64,000 nt of DNA, taken from positions 69,216,220 through 69,280,219 of the forward strand of contig NC_133650.1 in the NCBI RefSeq assembly GCF_009905375.1. The letters are read 5' to 3'. A model generated the notes under the pieces. The model ran no database searches, had not been told where the DNA came from, and was given only the letters and a program-made list of their open reading frames with translations. The stretch comes from Apium graveolens (taxonomy: Eukaryota > Streptophyta > Magnoliopsida > Apiales > Apiaceae). Each line of letters starts with the position of its first letter. Within the stretch, counting starts at the first letter, position 1. Below are positions 46,324-58,500 of this stretch, piece by piece. The position numbers were made by a program, and so were the translations under genes.

Positions 46324-49300
46324 CTAAGAGAAAAGATGAGGATGCCGGGAACGCATATCAGACTCTAACTCCCAAGTCGACTCTTCGACCTTAGGGTTCC
46401 TCCAAAGTACTTTTACCAACTTTACTGATTTATTTCTAAGACTCTTTACTTGCCAGTCGAGTATTTTAACCGGTTGCTCCACAAATGACAGGTCTGCCTG
46501 AATTTCTACAGGTTCATATTCTATCACATGGCTAGCGTCAGGATTGTACTTCTTAAGTAACGACACATGGAACACATTATGCACATGCCGATACTGAGGT
46601 GGTAAGGCCAACTCATAGGCTACCTTTCCCACTTGACTCAAAATCTCAAAAGGACCTATGTATCTAGGTGCTAACTTCCCTTTCTTGCCAAATCTTATCA
46701 ACCCTTTTCTAGGTGACACCTTCAGCAACACAGCTTCGCCAATTTGGAATTGAACGTCCTTACGCGCTGGATCCGCATACTTCCTCTGTCTATCTTGAGC
46801 AGCAAGCAACCTTTTCTGAATTAACTTGACCGAGTCATGCAACTGTTGTACCAAATCCGAGCCGAGAATTCTTCCTTCTCCTACTTCATCCCAACTTGCT
46901 GGTGATCTACATTTTCGCCCGTACAAAGCTTCGTATGGTGGCATGCCGATACTGGAATGATAGCTGTTGTTGTAAGAGAATTCAATCAATGGCAAATGGT
47001 CGTCCCAACTTCCTGCAAAATCGATTGCACAACTGCGCAACATGTCTTCAATTGTTTGAATTGTTCTTTCACTCTGGCCATCAGTTTGCGGGTGGTACGT
47101 CGTGCTCATATTCAACTTCATGCCAAGACATTCCTGAAATTGCTTCCAGAATCTCGAGTTAAATCGGGGATCTCTGTCTGAAACTATTGATACGGGTACT
47201 CCATGCCTTAGTACGATTTCGCGCACATACAAATGAACCAACTTGTCCAATGAAGACTTCTCGTTTATTGGAAGGAAATGCGCCGACTTCGTAAGACGAT
47301 CAACTATAACCCATATTGCGTCATGTCCGGATTTCGTTCGCGGTAGTCCTACTATAAAGTTCGTAGCGATATTTTCCCATTTCCATTCTGGAATCTTCAG
47401 GGGCTGAATTAATCTGCTTGGTCGTTGATGTTCTGCCTTTACTTTCTGACAAGTATAGCACTTTGTAACCCATTCTGCCACGTCTCGCTTCATATTTGGC
47501 CACCAAAAGTTCTTCTTTAAGTCTCGATACATCTTGGTGCTTCTCGGGTGGATTGAAAATTTCGAATTATGGGCTTCATGGAGGATCTCATTCTTTAATT
47601 CAGGTACATGGTGAATCCATATTCTGGATGAAAACCTTAGTATCCCTTGCTCATCCCTTTGAGTATTAATCTCCTCTCCAGATAACTGTTTCTTCTCTTT
47701 TTCCATTACTTCCTCTTGACACTTCTTTATCTTTTCCACTAGTGTTGGCTGAAAGGTCATTGCACGACAAACTTTCTCAACTTTTCCATAAGCACAAAGT
47801 TCCAATTCCAATTTTTTGATTTCTCCAGTTAACTCTTTTGATGTTATCATCATATTCAATCTCTCCTTCCTACTCAGAGCATCGGCCACTACGTTCGCCT
47901 TTCCAGGATGGTAATTTATCGAGCAGTCATAGTCCTTGATCAGTTCCAGCCATCTCCTCTGCCTCATATTGAGCTCTTTCTGAGTAAAAATGTACTTTAA
48001 ACTCTTGTAATCCGTGTAGATTTCACACTTCTCTCCATAGAGGTAATGTCTCCAGATCTTGAGTGCGAACACTATGGCGGCTAGTTCCAAGTCATGCGTC
48101 GGGTACTTTAACTCATGCGGCTTCAACTGTCTTGACGCATATGCGATCACTTTACTGTGTTGCATCAACACACAACCCAAACCCTTATGTGAAGCGTCGC
48201 TGAATATTACAAAATTCCCTTGATCATCTGGAAGTACCAACACCGGAGCTGTTACCAACTTCTGCTTTAATTCTTGAAAGCTATCTTCACATTCTGCACT
48301 CCATTCAAACTTTTGATTCTTTCTGGTTAACTTGGTCAATGGCGTGGCGATCTTCGAGAAATCCTTGACGAATCTTCTATAGTATCCGGCCAATCCTAGA
48401 AAACTTCGCACTTCCGTAGGAGTCTTTGGCCTCTCCCAACTCATAACTGCCTCAATCTTTGCCGGATCCACTTTAACTCCCTCATTTCCAATAACATGCC
48501 CCAAAAATTGAACTTCCTTTAACCAAAACTCACATTTGGTAAACTTGGCATACAACTTCTCTTATTGGAGTATCTCCAATGCTATCCAGAGGTGCTGCTT
48601 ATGTTCTTCTTCCGACTTAGAATAAATAAGGATGTCATCAATGAATACCACGACAAATTTGTCCAAATACTTCTTAAATACCCGATTCATCAGATCCATA
48701 AATGCGGCCGGAGCGTTGGTCAATCCAAACGGCATTACTAGGAATTCATAATGCCCATATCTGGTCCTGAATGCGGTCTTAGGAATATCTTCTTCTTTGA
48801 TCTTTAATTGATGGTATCCCGATCTCAAATCAATCTTCGAAAAGCATTTTGCTCCCTTCAACTGATCAAAAAGGTCATCTAATTTTGGTAGCGGGTAACG
48901 GTTCTTGATCGTCACCATATTCAGCTCCCGGTAATCTATGCATAGACGCATACTCCCATCTTTCTTCTTTACAAACAGAACAGGTGCTCCCCATGGCGAC
49001 GTACTTGGTCGTATCACTCCTTTATCCAATAATTCTTGTAGATGGCTCGCCAACTCTTTCATTTTTGCTGGTGCCATCCTAGATGGGGCCTTTGAAACTG
49101 GTTCCGTGCCTGGAGCAAGGTTGATCTCAAACTCAATTTGTCGATCTGGTGGTAAGCCTGGTAGTTCGTCGGGAAACACATCGGGGAACTTACTAACTAC
49201 AGGAATATCTTCCATGCTGAGGCTGCCTCTCTCTGAATCCACTACATATGCTAGGAACGACTCACAACCTTTTCTAAGCAACTTCTTAGCCTGAATGATT

Positions 49301-50936
49301 GTAAGAAATAGTTGCTCTTGCCTCTGCCCCTTAAATACTACCTTCTCTCCACTCTTCGTCTTTAAATACACTCTCTTGGTCTTACAATGTATCTGAGCGC
49401 TATTCTCTCCTAACCAATCCATTCCTAAAATTATATCAAACTCTCCCAACTTGAAGAGTATCAAGTCGGCTGAAAACTTATATCCTGAAATATCGATCTC
49501 ACACTTTGGACAAAATTGATTCACAGGAATCTTCTCTTGGTTTGCAATTACCATATTTACTACCTCACTCATAACCATTTTATCACATTGGAGCTTATCA
49601 ACAAAAGATTCTGATATGAAAGATCTTGTTGCTCCCGAATCAATCAATACTTTAGCTTTGACATTATTGAGTAAAAGTGTACCTGCTATCACCTCAGAAT
49701 TATGAACAGCATCTTTCATCTTTAGATCAAATGTCCTTGCTGTTGCTTGCGGGGTTGGTGCGGGTGGTGGAGGTAATGCCAATACCTCAGCTGGCACGCT
49801 TGCACTGGTACTTGCCACGTTCATTAGAACTTTGACTGGTCCTGTTGCCTTACACTCCCTAGCCATGTGTCCAGTCTTCCCACATTTGTAGCACGTAACT
49901 CCTGGCTTCAGCATCTTGCACTCATTTGCCAAATGTCCCTTCTGATTGCACCTATAACAGGTCATGCTCAGCTTATTGCATACTCCGGGGTGCCTTCTTC
50001 CACAGTGCTTGCATTCTGGTCTCTGGAACCTGGTTTCTCCAACTTGCCCTTGGCTTGCCTGGTTGTTCCCTTTTGATTCTTGCCTTTTTCCCAAATTTCC
50101 CTTCTTTTGAAAATTTCCGCCCTTCTGGAAACCAATCCTCTTTACATTCTGATCTTGCGAACTTCCAGCTTCAGACTTTTCTCCATAAAATGGAACCTTC
50201 CTCTTCTTGTTATCCCTCTCTTTCCTTGACTGCATCCCATTATTCTCAATCAGAGCAGCTTTCTGTACTACTCCCGCATAAGTTTCAAGCTCAAACATAG
50301 CCACCCTATCTCTGATCCAAGGCTCCAATCCTTGCTGAAATTTCTTTGCTTTTTCCTCCTCAGTGCTGGTATACTTTGTCACAAACCTTGACAACTCAGT
50401 GAACTTCTTCTCATACTCCAATACAGTCATATTCCCTTGCTTCAACTCCAGAAATTTTAGCTCCATCTGATTCTGCATGTACTTAGGGTAATACTTGTCC
50501 AGAAATAACTTTTTAAATCTCTCCCAAGAAACCTTTTGAGTGACTTCCATAGCCTTTACTGATTCCCACCAATAGATGACTTCTCCCTTCAAGAAGTAAG
50601 TAGCATACGGCGTCTTCTGATCGTCTCCTAACTGTACCAACTCAAAAGCCCTTTCCATCTCCTTGATCCATGTGTTAGCTATCACTGGATCAGTGGTATC
50701 ATGAAATACAGGTGGATTCACATTCTGAAAAGCCTTGAAAGTGACAATTTGTCTAGGTGGTACTGGTGGTTCAGGTGGTTGGTGTGGCTCACGGTTATCT
50801 TGGTTTTCAATTCGTTGTTGAAGAGTTAGTTGTTGTTGAGCTATAGAATTGGTTTGCTGTTGCAAGGTTTCCAGTAGTCGAAGAATATTTGGGTCTGTGG
50901 TGAAGGTGGTTGTTGGTTCTTCTTTTTGGGAGGCAT
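46324..50936 (-). pseudogene. Gypsy E gag-pol, one frame with a single internal stop
   Basis: The likely gag ATG at 50936 begins [13 protein letters not shown], but that frame must shift within about 60 bases to reach the main frame. Domains in order: retrotransposon gag helices ([12 protein letters not shown]), three CCHC-type knuckles at about 49,850-50,010 ([28 protein letters not shown]), protease IDSGATRSF (near 49,640), and RT ([17 protein letters not shown], catalytic FIDDILIYS near 48,630). RNase H ([15 protein letters not shown]), integrase with HHCC ([19 protein letters not shown]) and its core ([27 protein letters not shown]), and a C-terminal chromodomain-like [18 protein letters not shown] complete the order. 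Integrase after RNase H is the gypsy order. One TAA at 48562-48564 interrupts the RT. Otherwise about 1,560 codons are open, so the copy is young or was recently active. Confidence 0.94.
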
Positions 50937-51247
50937 GATCCTGAAATAAGAGTTGTGTCAAAACAGATATGAATGATAAAATGATTTGAGGGTATCGCAT
51001 GGCATTCTCATTTTCATATGGGGTCAAGTTTCCAAATTAAGCAGATATGATGATAAAAACATAAAATAACAGTTGAGAGCAAATGGAACAATAACACATA
51101 ATTATTGAAATTTTAAAGGTCACAGTACATAAGATTGGGACATAGTCTGATTCTAGGAATAACAGGCTTATTTATAGGAAAAACGGAAACAACTGGGGAT
51201 TCCATAGAGTCTGATAGTACAACAACATGAAAGGTAAATGGAAAGAA

Positions 51248-51588
51248 CTAAGGCTCCACTCCATCTGAACGGGGCTTGGTAGTCTTTTCCTCTCGAAGCG
51301 TCTTCACAATGCTCTGGAGCTCATCCGCCACCATCTGAATGACATACTGGCTGGTACGGTCCCGGTGCGCTGGCATCTCCTCAAGCTTAGTGTTGACGTA
51401 CTGAACCAAGGTCTCAAGTCTCGCAGTCATCTGCTCCTTGGGCTTCCCTTCATAGTTTCGGCTATCCGGATACACATTCTTCAGTCGGTCTATCAGTCGG
51501 TCGTACTTGCCCTGAAGCATGTCGAACTCGCGCCTCAATTCAGCATACACGGAGAAAGCAATAGTGTCGTCCGACCCAGAGGATGACG
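51248..51588 (-). CDS. Small ORF upstream of gag in gypsy E
   Basis: Between the PBS and gag, a frame ends at 51248. An ATG at 51550 gives 100 residues (MYAELRREFDMLQGKYDRL...). The frame stays open further upstream through a Ser-rich stretch without an ATG. The protein is hydrophilic and mostly helical, with heptad-like Leu and Val spacing (a likely coiled coil), and ends KPRSDGVEP. I do not recognise the family. It may be an accessory frame, an N-terminal extension of gag reached by splicing or frameshift, or a captured fragment. It shows no lesion. It is transcribed in the same direction as gag, about 310 bases upstream. Confidence 0.5.
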
Positions 51589-51724
51589 AGGAATGCGCCC
51601 TTTGCTGACAACCAATAAGAGGAGTATTAATAATAATTTACTTAACCTACTCTCTCGCATAATATCTATAACCTACACACAAATCCTATAACCTATTTGG
51701 GCTGTCCAGGGACTATAAACCGTA

Positions 51725-51736
51725 GCTCTGATACCA
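51725..51736 (-). other. Primer-binding site of gypsy E
   Basis: TGGTATCAGAGC on the minus strand, five bases from the 5' LTR end (GTGACA). Confidence 0.93.
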
Positions 51737-51741
51737 AAACC

Positions 51742-54700
51742 TGTCACAACCCCCAACTTAAACAACAAAATAAATATAGCTATACATCTTTTTAATGAAG
51801 AATACACAACCAAAATCCAAGATCTTACAGTTTAGGGTTTGGAACAGCCCAACACTACCAACTATTACATCTGATTACAAATACCTATTCCTCACACAAC
51901 TATTATTACTTATTCTACCTGAGCTCGAACATAAGCATCAGCATCACAGGTCTTACGGGCAGTCTGCTTGAATCTAACCATAGCTGCTAGCTGTAATATA
52001 AGGGTAAAGCAAGAGTGAGCCAATGCTCAACAAGTGCTAACAGTACGACACAAAACATAAATTGAGATATAATTTAAGAATGATAATGGAAAGACATAAC
52101 CAAAGGTAACGAGAGATAAAAACTATGTGAGATGACATCATTTTGCTTGCATCAAAACAATTTTAAAATCATGTCTTAATCAATCATTTTATGACGCTAC
52201 AGATTACAGCCGGTGATCAGCCGCGAAGTAATCCCGAACCTCGCTAAATTCTAAACATTATTGGGAATCCCTAGGCAACTTTAAGCCTAATATAAGTGTG
52301 GAAGGACTCGCGTCTCAATCCAGATCCACCATTCAAAGAAACACATTTATCCCCCTTTGGGACTGAAAAATCCATATTTTAATCATTTTAAAAACTGATG
52401 CCGATTTAGGACAAAATCTCTTTAACTGTAAAATTTTATCAAGGGATTATAGATCAACTTGAAACACTGGAAATATGACACTAAATCTCAGGGCCATGAT
52501 CCACTAGACTTTACTATATAGGGTAATTGATAGGTTTCCATAAACAAGAACTTTGACAAGGAAATTGAGCAAGGCTATTGGATAATATGAAAGAGTAATG
52601 CCAAACTAGGCTTAAAGCAATGGTTGTAGACAAGGTATAGGTATTAGAACATCAAGAAATAAGCATCACTGGTTCCAATATAGAGGTGTTAAAATATAAA
52701 GAAAGTGATCATCAGCTCAAGATATAACAGGGTATCAAGCTTTAGGGTAAGGATAGGGTTATCAAACAATCATGAATGAATTTAAGAAATGATTGGCTTT
52801 TAGGTATCAAGATAAAGTTTCTATCGAGGTTATTTCAAGAGTTGAATCAAAGCATCAGGGTGCAATATCAAGATTTCTCAGGGATCAATAGCATGATAAT
52901 CAAAAGGATCAATAATATTATAACAAATCTCTATTTTATCATGGCATCAATTACTTTGGTATACTAGCATGATGACTTTTGATCTACTTGCAATAAGTAC
53001 TTGAGGGTTCATGGCATCTCTATTCAAAGATAAACAAAATACGCTTGATTTAAATATATCAAAATGACTCAGGATAATTGCATCATATATATATACAGTA
53101 AATACGAAGGTCAAGTTGAATCACTTGCCTTGAGATAGGCTGGTCTGGTCTGACTGGTAGGAGCAACTGGAGCTTCACTCGACTTTTATGGCAAGTTTTC
53201 CCTCGTCTCGAGATCCTACATAAATAAATAATCCTCATTATAATATATTCTTACCATCTTAACCTATTTACAACCCGAAATTAAACACGGATGGCACTTA
53301 GGCCTATACGCACTTAATTCATATCACCTTTAAATTTAATTGCACACAGCCACATATCACATATCATATTAACACCAAATAACACCATATACCATAATGC
53401 ACACTAGGCTTGGATGATCTCGACTCACACTTAAGTCACTTGGTCGCTAAACTAACAAGTCTTCAATTTGGCTTCCTAACTCGTGCCTTTCCTAAATTAT
53501 CCAAAACCTATTGACCCTCACTTGTGCCTTTTGCTCTACTGACCTTATACTATCTTACAACTATGGTGGTCGACCTAATACTCACTTCTAAGTGTTCTAA
53601 AACTATGTGATAAGTGATAGTGCTCACTGGTGCAAATTTCAGAATGACAACTATGGTTTCTTGAGTATTAGACACTCTTAAACTACAAGTTTTTCTTCAA
53701 AACTTTTACACAAGACTCTCCTGACCTAAGGGCATCTCACAAGCTTGATGTGGCTCAAGGCCTGGCTTGGGCCTTCTTGGGCCTAAGCTAAAAGTCCAAG
53801 GTTCCCCTGTTTTTCTGGGCAGAAAATGCCCTGACTTGAATTAACTTGTGACACATGGTTCTAGCTCATATCCTATGAACTATGGTTGGAAAAACTTCTC
53901 TGACATACCCTCTAACTAAGGCCCAATTGGGCCTAATGAGGGCCTACCCATGACATGGTCAAATCTCCCTATTTCTAAGTTGCAACAAAACTGTCCCCTG
54001 CTGGACAGATTTTGTGATTCTACTTGTGCACCTAACCAAATGACATGCAAACCTCCAACCAACTCCTAAAACCTTTATATACTCCCAACTAACTTCTGGT
54101 AGCTTGGGCCTCAAAGTGCACACCAATGACATGGTCAAAACTCACTCTAAACCTCAGGGTGCTATACTGATTTTTCTGCAGAAACTATAACTCTCATTTT
54201 CCAAGGTTTTGACTTGACAAACTCAACTAACAACAACTCAATACTTAAACCAAGACTTATACATGGTATCTACTGAACTAACTCCCTTATTCTCAAAATA
54301 ACTTGGGTGAGATCATCCATGCCCAAAAAACAACATGCAACTAAATATATAACATGCAACTCATGGAAAGCACATAACAAGATTTCGGCTAGGCATAAAG
54401 TTGTAAATGCTTGCAAAATCGACTTGCACCTAATACTCATCCTTAATAATCATGAAATATAACTTCTTTTAAGTATTAATAAGAAATTTATCATGAAACA
54501 ATCTATTTAAGCACACATATTTCGAATTTATAGATTTTTAAACATAACTACATGATTTCGAAAAGAGTAGCATGCAAAACATGGTTGATCATCATTTTAA
54601 TGTCTTAAAACTAACATGGCTAAACATAAATATATAATGAATTTCAGTAGCATGCAAAGGATTTTAAAGCATGATATCTCCATAAAACACTTAGTTAGCA

Positions 54701-55555
54701 CATATACATAATATATCTCATAGAGAGCTCTTGAATTCACAAGAATCAAGAGTTTCTCTTTGGAGATCACATAAGAACTACACATGCATCCATGGAACTT
54801 CAACTTCCAAGTCACAAAACACTTGGAATATATAAGATGAATGTAGGTAAAAGATTTACACTTGGGAGAAGAATGAATTGAAAAATGGAAGGGGGTGGGG
54901 AATTGGCCTTCGGCCGAGAGCAATGTGGGAGGGGGAGGAGAGAAAATTTGTGGGGTGTTGGAGTGTGGAATGAGAATGACTTCTCCCACTTTGATTTCTT
55001 TGTTTTATGCTATTTGGTTTACAAATGAGTGGAAGTGAGAACTTACAAAAATGTCCCTTGGTTAAAGTTAGGCCATTTTGCATGCAAGGCTAAGGTAATT
55101 TGGTAATAATCAAATGAGTTAGTGGGGTTGGAAAAGTCTTGTTTGCCCTTTGAGAGAATAGAAGGTGATTTGCATGCATGGTCTCTTATGTAATTTGATA
55201 AAATGACAACTAAAATTTATAATGATTTATTTTTATAAAATAAAATACAAGTTCAAAAATTATAAAATTTATATCATAAAATAACTTGGATTTTTAGAGA
55301 CTTTATAAAATCATTTTCAAAATTTGTGAACAAAATACCTTTTAAAAGAAATTTTTCCAAAGCTTAGAATATTCCTTATAAATCAAAAATAAAGAAATTA
55401 AATAAACTCTTGCTTTGAAAAATCATATACTACACAAAGCAAATTTATAATGCAGAAACTTTCACTCACACTAGCGTACAATCATTGAATATTTTTCATT
55501 TGACTTTAATATTATACCAATCCTCAAATAATATTACAAAATTCCGGTCGTAACA
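51742..55555 (-). repeat. 5' LTR of gypsy E (3,814 bp)
   Basis: TGTCACAACCCCC at the left and CCGGTCGTAACA at the right. Very similar to the left LTR over 51742 to about 54310 and from about 55200 to the end, except for the 261-bp stretch noted. The part between about 54310 and 55200 is largely different. In the transcribed direction that part lies in the upstream (U3) half. Confidence 0.92.
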
Positions 55556-55569
55556 AAACCACTATCATC

Positions 55570-58500
55570 ATGGAAACACCTTTGGCACCAATAACTATTT
55601 GCTCTGCTTACACATCAGCAGTTTCCAAAATCCTTTCATGATATTCAGGATTTCTTACTGCAATATCCAATTGGGTATGCTCTTACAAATCCTACCAAGG
55701 TGTCGTACAGGGCTGTAATGCAGGTATGGAATAAAATTTAGTTAATTAAACAAACACTGCTTTCTCTTTTAAATATAAGGGATGCAGGTATGAGGTTGAT
55801 GTGATGTCCTAGTTCAAGCCCTGAGATTGCCTGCTTGTGATGGTGCTCCTGATAACTATGCAACTGAGCAGTTGTTTGATATGCTAAGGACCCTGAGCTA
55901 TAAAGGTGAAATCACAACCATTGGCAAACTAACAAGGATAAAATTGAAGAGAGAATGAAATTTCTTATTTGACTGCATCTGCAGGTGTTTCTTGAAAAAA
56001 CAACAAATTTTGATGCCCTTCCATCTACTTCTCTGAAAATTGGGTACTTTCTCCTTTACTCTGGTAATTTTGACTATGGTAACATTACTTCAATTCATAA
56101 TTGCTAGGAGAGCAGATACATCATGAGTTATAGGGTATACTAGATTTCTTCAATTGATTTTCAACTTTGTATGTCCTAATGCTACATTTGATAATAATGA
56201 ATTACTTCATGTGTTCAAATCTCTGAAAAAGCTATCACTGATCACATTAAAAGGGATGAAAAGAATGAATTTTCAGGACCTCCTTTCCTGCCTAGGGAGG
56301 TCATGCAATTTCTATTAAGAAATAGAACTACTCCTACACAAGTGCTTGCAAATCTTGATGTTGCACCTCTATAATACTTCCTGATGCTATGAGACAAGAC
56401 ACTACCCATATTTTTTTCTAACCCAAGCATTTTTTCTCCTAAACAGCATTCTCATCCAACTTCTAAATTAGCCTCCTCTGATGTCTCCCAAAAGGCATTA
56501 ATTGTAACAAAGAAAAATCTAGTTAAGAAATCTGTTAAATCTGAACAGAGAGCTCTAAAGGCCTTACAGAGTGAGAGTGAGAAGAAAGAAAAATGTTTTC
56601 CAGTCAGGAAAAGAAGACTGATCATGCATGATGATTCAACTCTAATGATCAGATGCCCATTGGGTCTATGTTAAAGATCAAGAAATCAACAATTAAAATC
56701 CTGATGACTCTGTTGACATTACTAGTACCAAGGAGCCAACTACTGATACTAGTGCTCTGATAAAAATATTCCAGTGATCGAAAAACTGTTGTGCCCAAGA
56801 CAGCTGACAAGATCAGGTTGAAAAGAAAAGCTGGAGAAGTGGTTGGGTACATCAGAAGAAGAAAAAGGCTCAGTCCTCTACTATGGATGTCAGTCTACAA
56901 GAACCTAATCTCAAAGGGATTTAGCAACTGAGACACATCCAGTCACACAAGAACCATCTTCTCAAAGGGAAGATGCAGACACAGAGACTGCACAAATCAT
57001 TGTTGATTTTGCTCAAGGTGATCTTCTTGCTGATTCTGAGCAACTACTGAAGGAAAAGAAGGCTCATCAAGATGTATTGTCAAAGGTGGATGCAGTTATC
57101 AATGATCCTATGTTTGAGGAGAGTCCACAAGAACCTTTACCAACACTTACTGAAGCAGCTCATATTCTTCAGGCCCCACAAGAACCATCAGTTCAAAGTC
57201 CTGATGCTGACCTATCTCATCCTCCTGACAAGACAAATCCTGATGCTACAACAAATCCTGATGTTGTTCAATTTTCCACTGCAACATCTACTACTGATGA
57301 TTCCTTATTGCGGACTAGTTTGCTAAAGCATATTGATGTGTTGTTTGTTCCTCCATTATCATCACTTCCACTTGAGGACTCACCTTCAGGTATTGCTTAT
57401 TCTATTACATTGTTCCCCATGTTTGTATGATTATAAATAGTCTCTTGTTTGAGGTTCCCTCTATTTATATGACAAGCATATTACTCCTCTTAGCCATTTC
57501 TTATTTCTTTGACAAATGTGTGACTGTGCTTTTCTGTGAGACTGTGAAAATGCTATGGGAGAAAATTAAATTTTTGAATGGCAGTCTCCTGTACTGGAAA
57601 AAGGAGAGGTAGCTTTGAGAAAAGAATTTTATAAGTGTTTCTTTACTTATAAACTTTCTTCTATGAGAAGAATATTACTCTCTAAAGTAATATATTGTGG
57701 AGAAGTGATGAGATCACTTGAAAAGAAAAGAGAGATTTAGGTGTTACCTTGTTTATGTTTCAGGATCTCATCAGGATCAGACACCTATTGCTAAGGATTC
57801 TTCTAAAGGCAAAGCAATTTTTCCTAGCTCTGCAAATTCATCTGAGGGTCTGTCTAGTTCTGAGTTTGATGATGATAGTGATAAAGATGATTCTGACACA
57901 GCTCAGCTTCAGACTGCTATTGCTGCATCTCTAAGAAGTCCAATGTTGGTTCTTCTTCATTTCAATGTAAATCCTTCTTATTACAATGCTGATGTTGAGC
58001 ACTTTCACAAGACTGAATGGGATTTTACATGGAGAGATGCACATACTTCTATCTCATCTGCTGTTGGTATGCAACATGTTTACAGGGACTATGATGAAAT
58101 TAAAAATACTGATCTGAAATTGCATCTTAAGGCCTCTACTATTTCTGTGAAAGGAATTCATTCTGAACTTGCTGATATAAAGAAATCTCATGCTAGTTTA
58201 AAGAACAAAATTGATGTATTCATGATTAATCCACTTTCTTCAGCTGAACTCATAAGTGTGAAAAATGTCGTTAAAGCCGTGGTTCAATCTTAACAAATCA
58301 TCTCAATTTTCTTCCTTGGAATATAAAGTATCTTCTATGGCTAATAAATTGGATGATATTTTTTCTCTCCTTTCAAATACTGGTGCCAAAAAGGGGGAGA
58401 AAATAGTTGTCACAAAATGTACACCTGACTCTATTCAGTTGAAGGATAAAGATACTGATGGTGATGGTGATAAAAATCCGGTTGTCAATGTTCCAATTGT

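Larger units (their letters stand above)
42512..55555 (-). mobile_element. Gypsy E: chromodomain (Tekay/Del-like) element with mosaic LTRs
   Basis: Long LTRs (3,778 and 3,814 bp), PBS, a small upstream frame, one nearly open gag-pol frame and a polypurine tract, all on the minus strand. The bases flanking the LTRs differ (GCAAC at 42507-42511, AAACC at 55556-55560), so no target duplication is present. Long LTRs plus a C-terminal chromodomain fit the Tekay/Del chromovirus lineage. Confidence 0.92.

Noticed and set aside
54597..55083. Minus-strand frames of 130 and 75 codons in the gypsy E 5' LTR
   Set aside because: They lie in the divergent LTR block, overlap each other in different frames and have low-complexity composition; likely chance.
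57427..57612. Frame whose CETVKMLWEKIKFL looks like copia gag
   Set aside because: Short similarity to CDTAKKIWEKIELL only; it falls in the intron-like segment and could be chance, so it was not called as a gag fragment.
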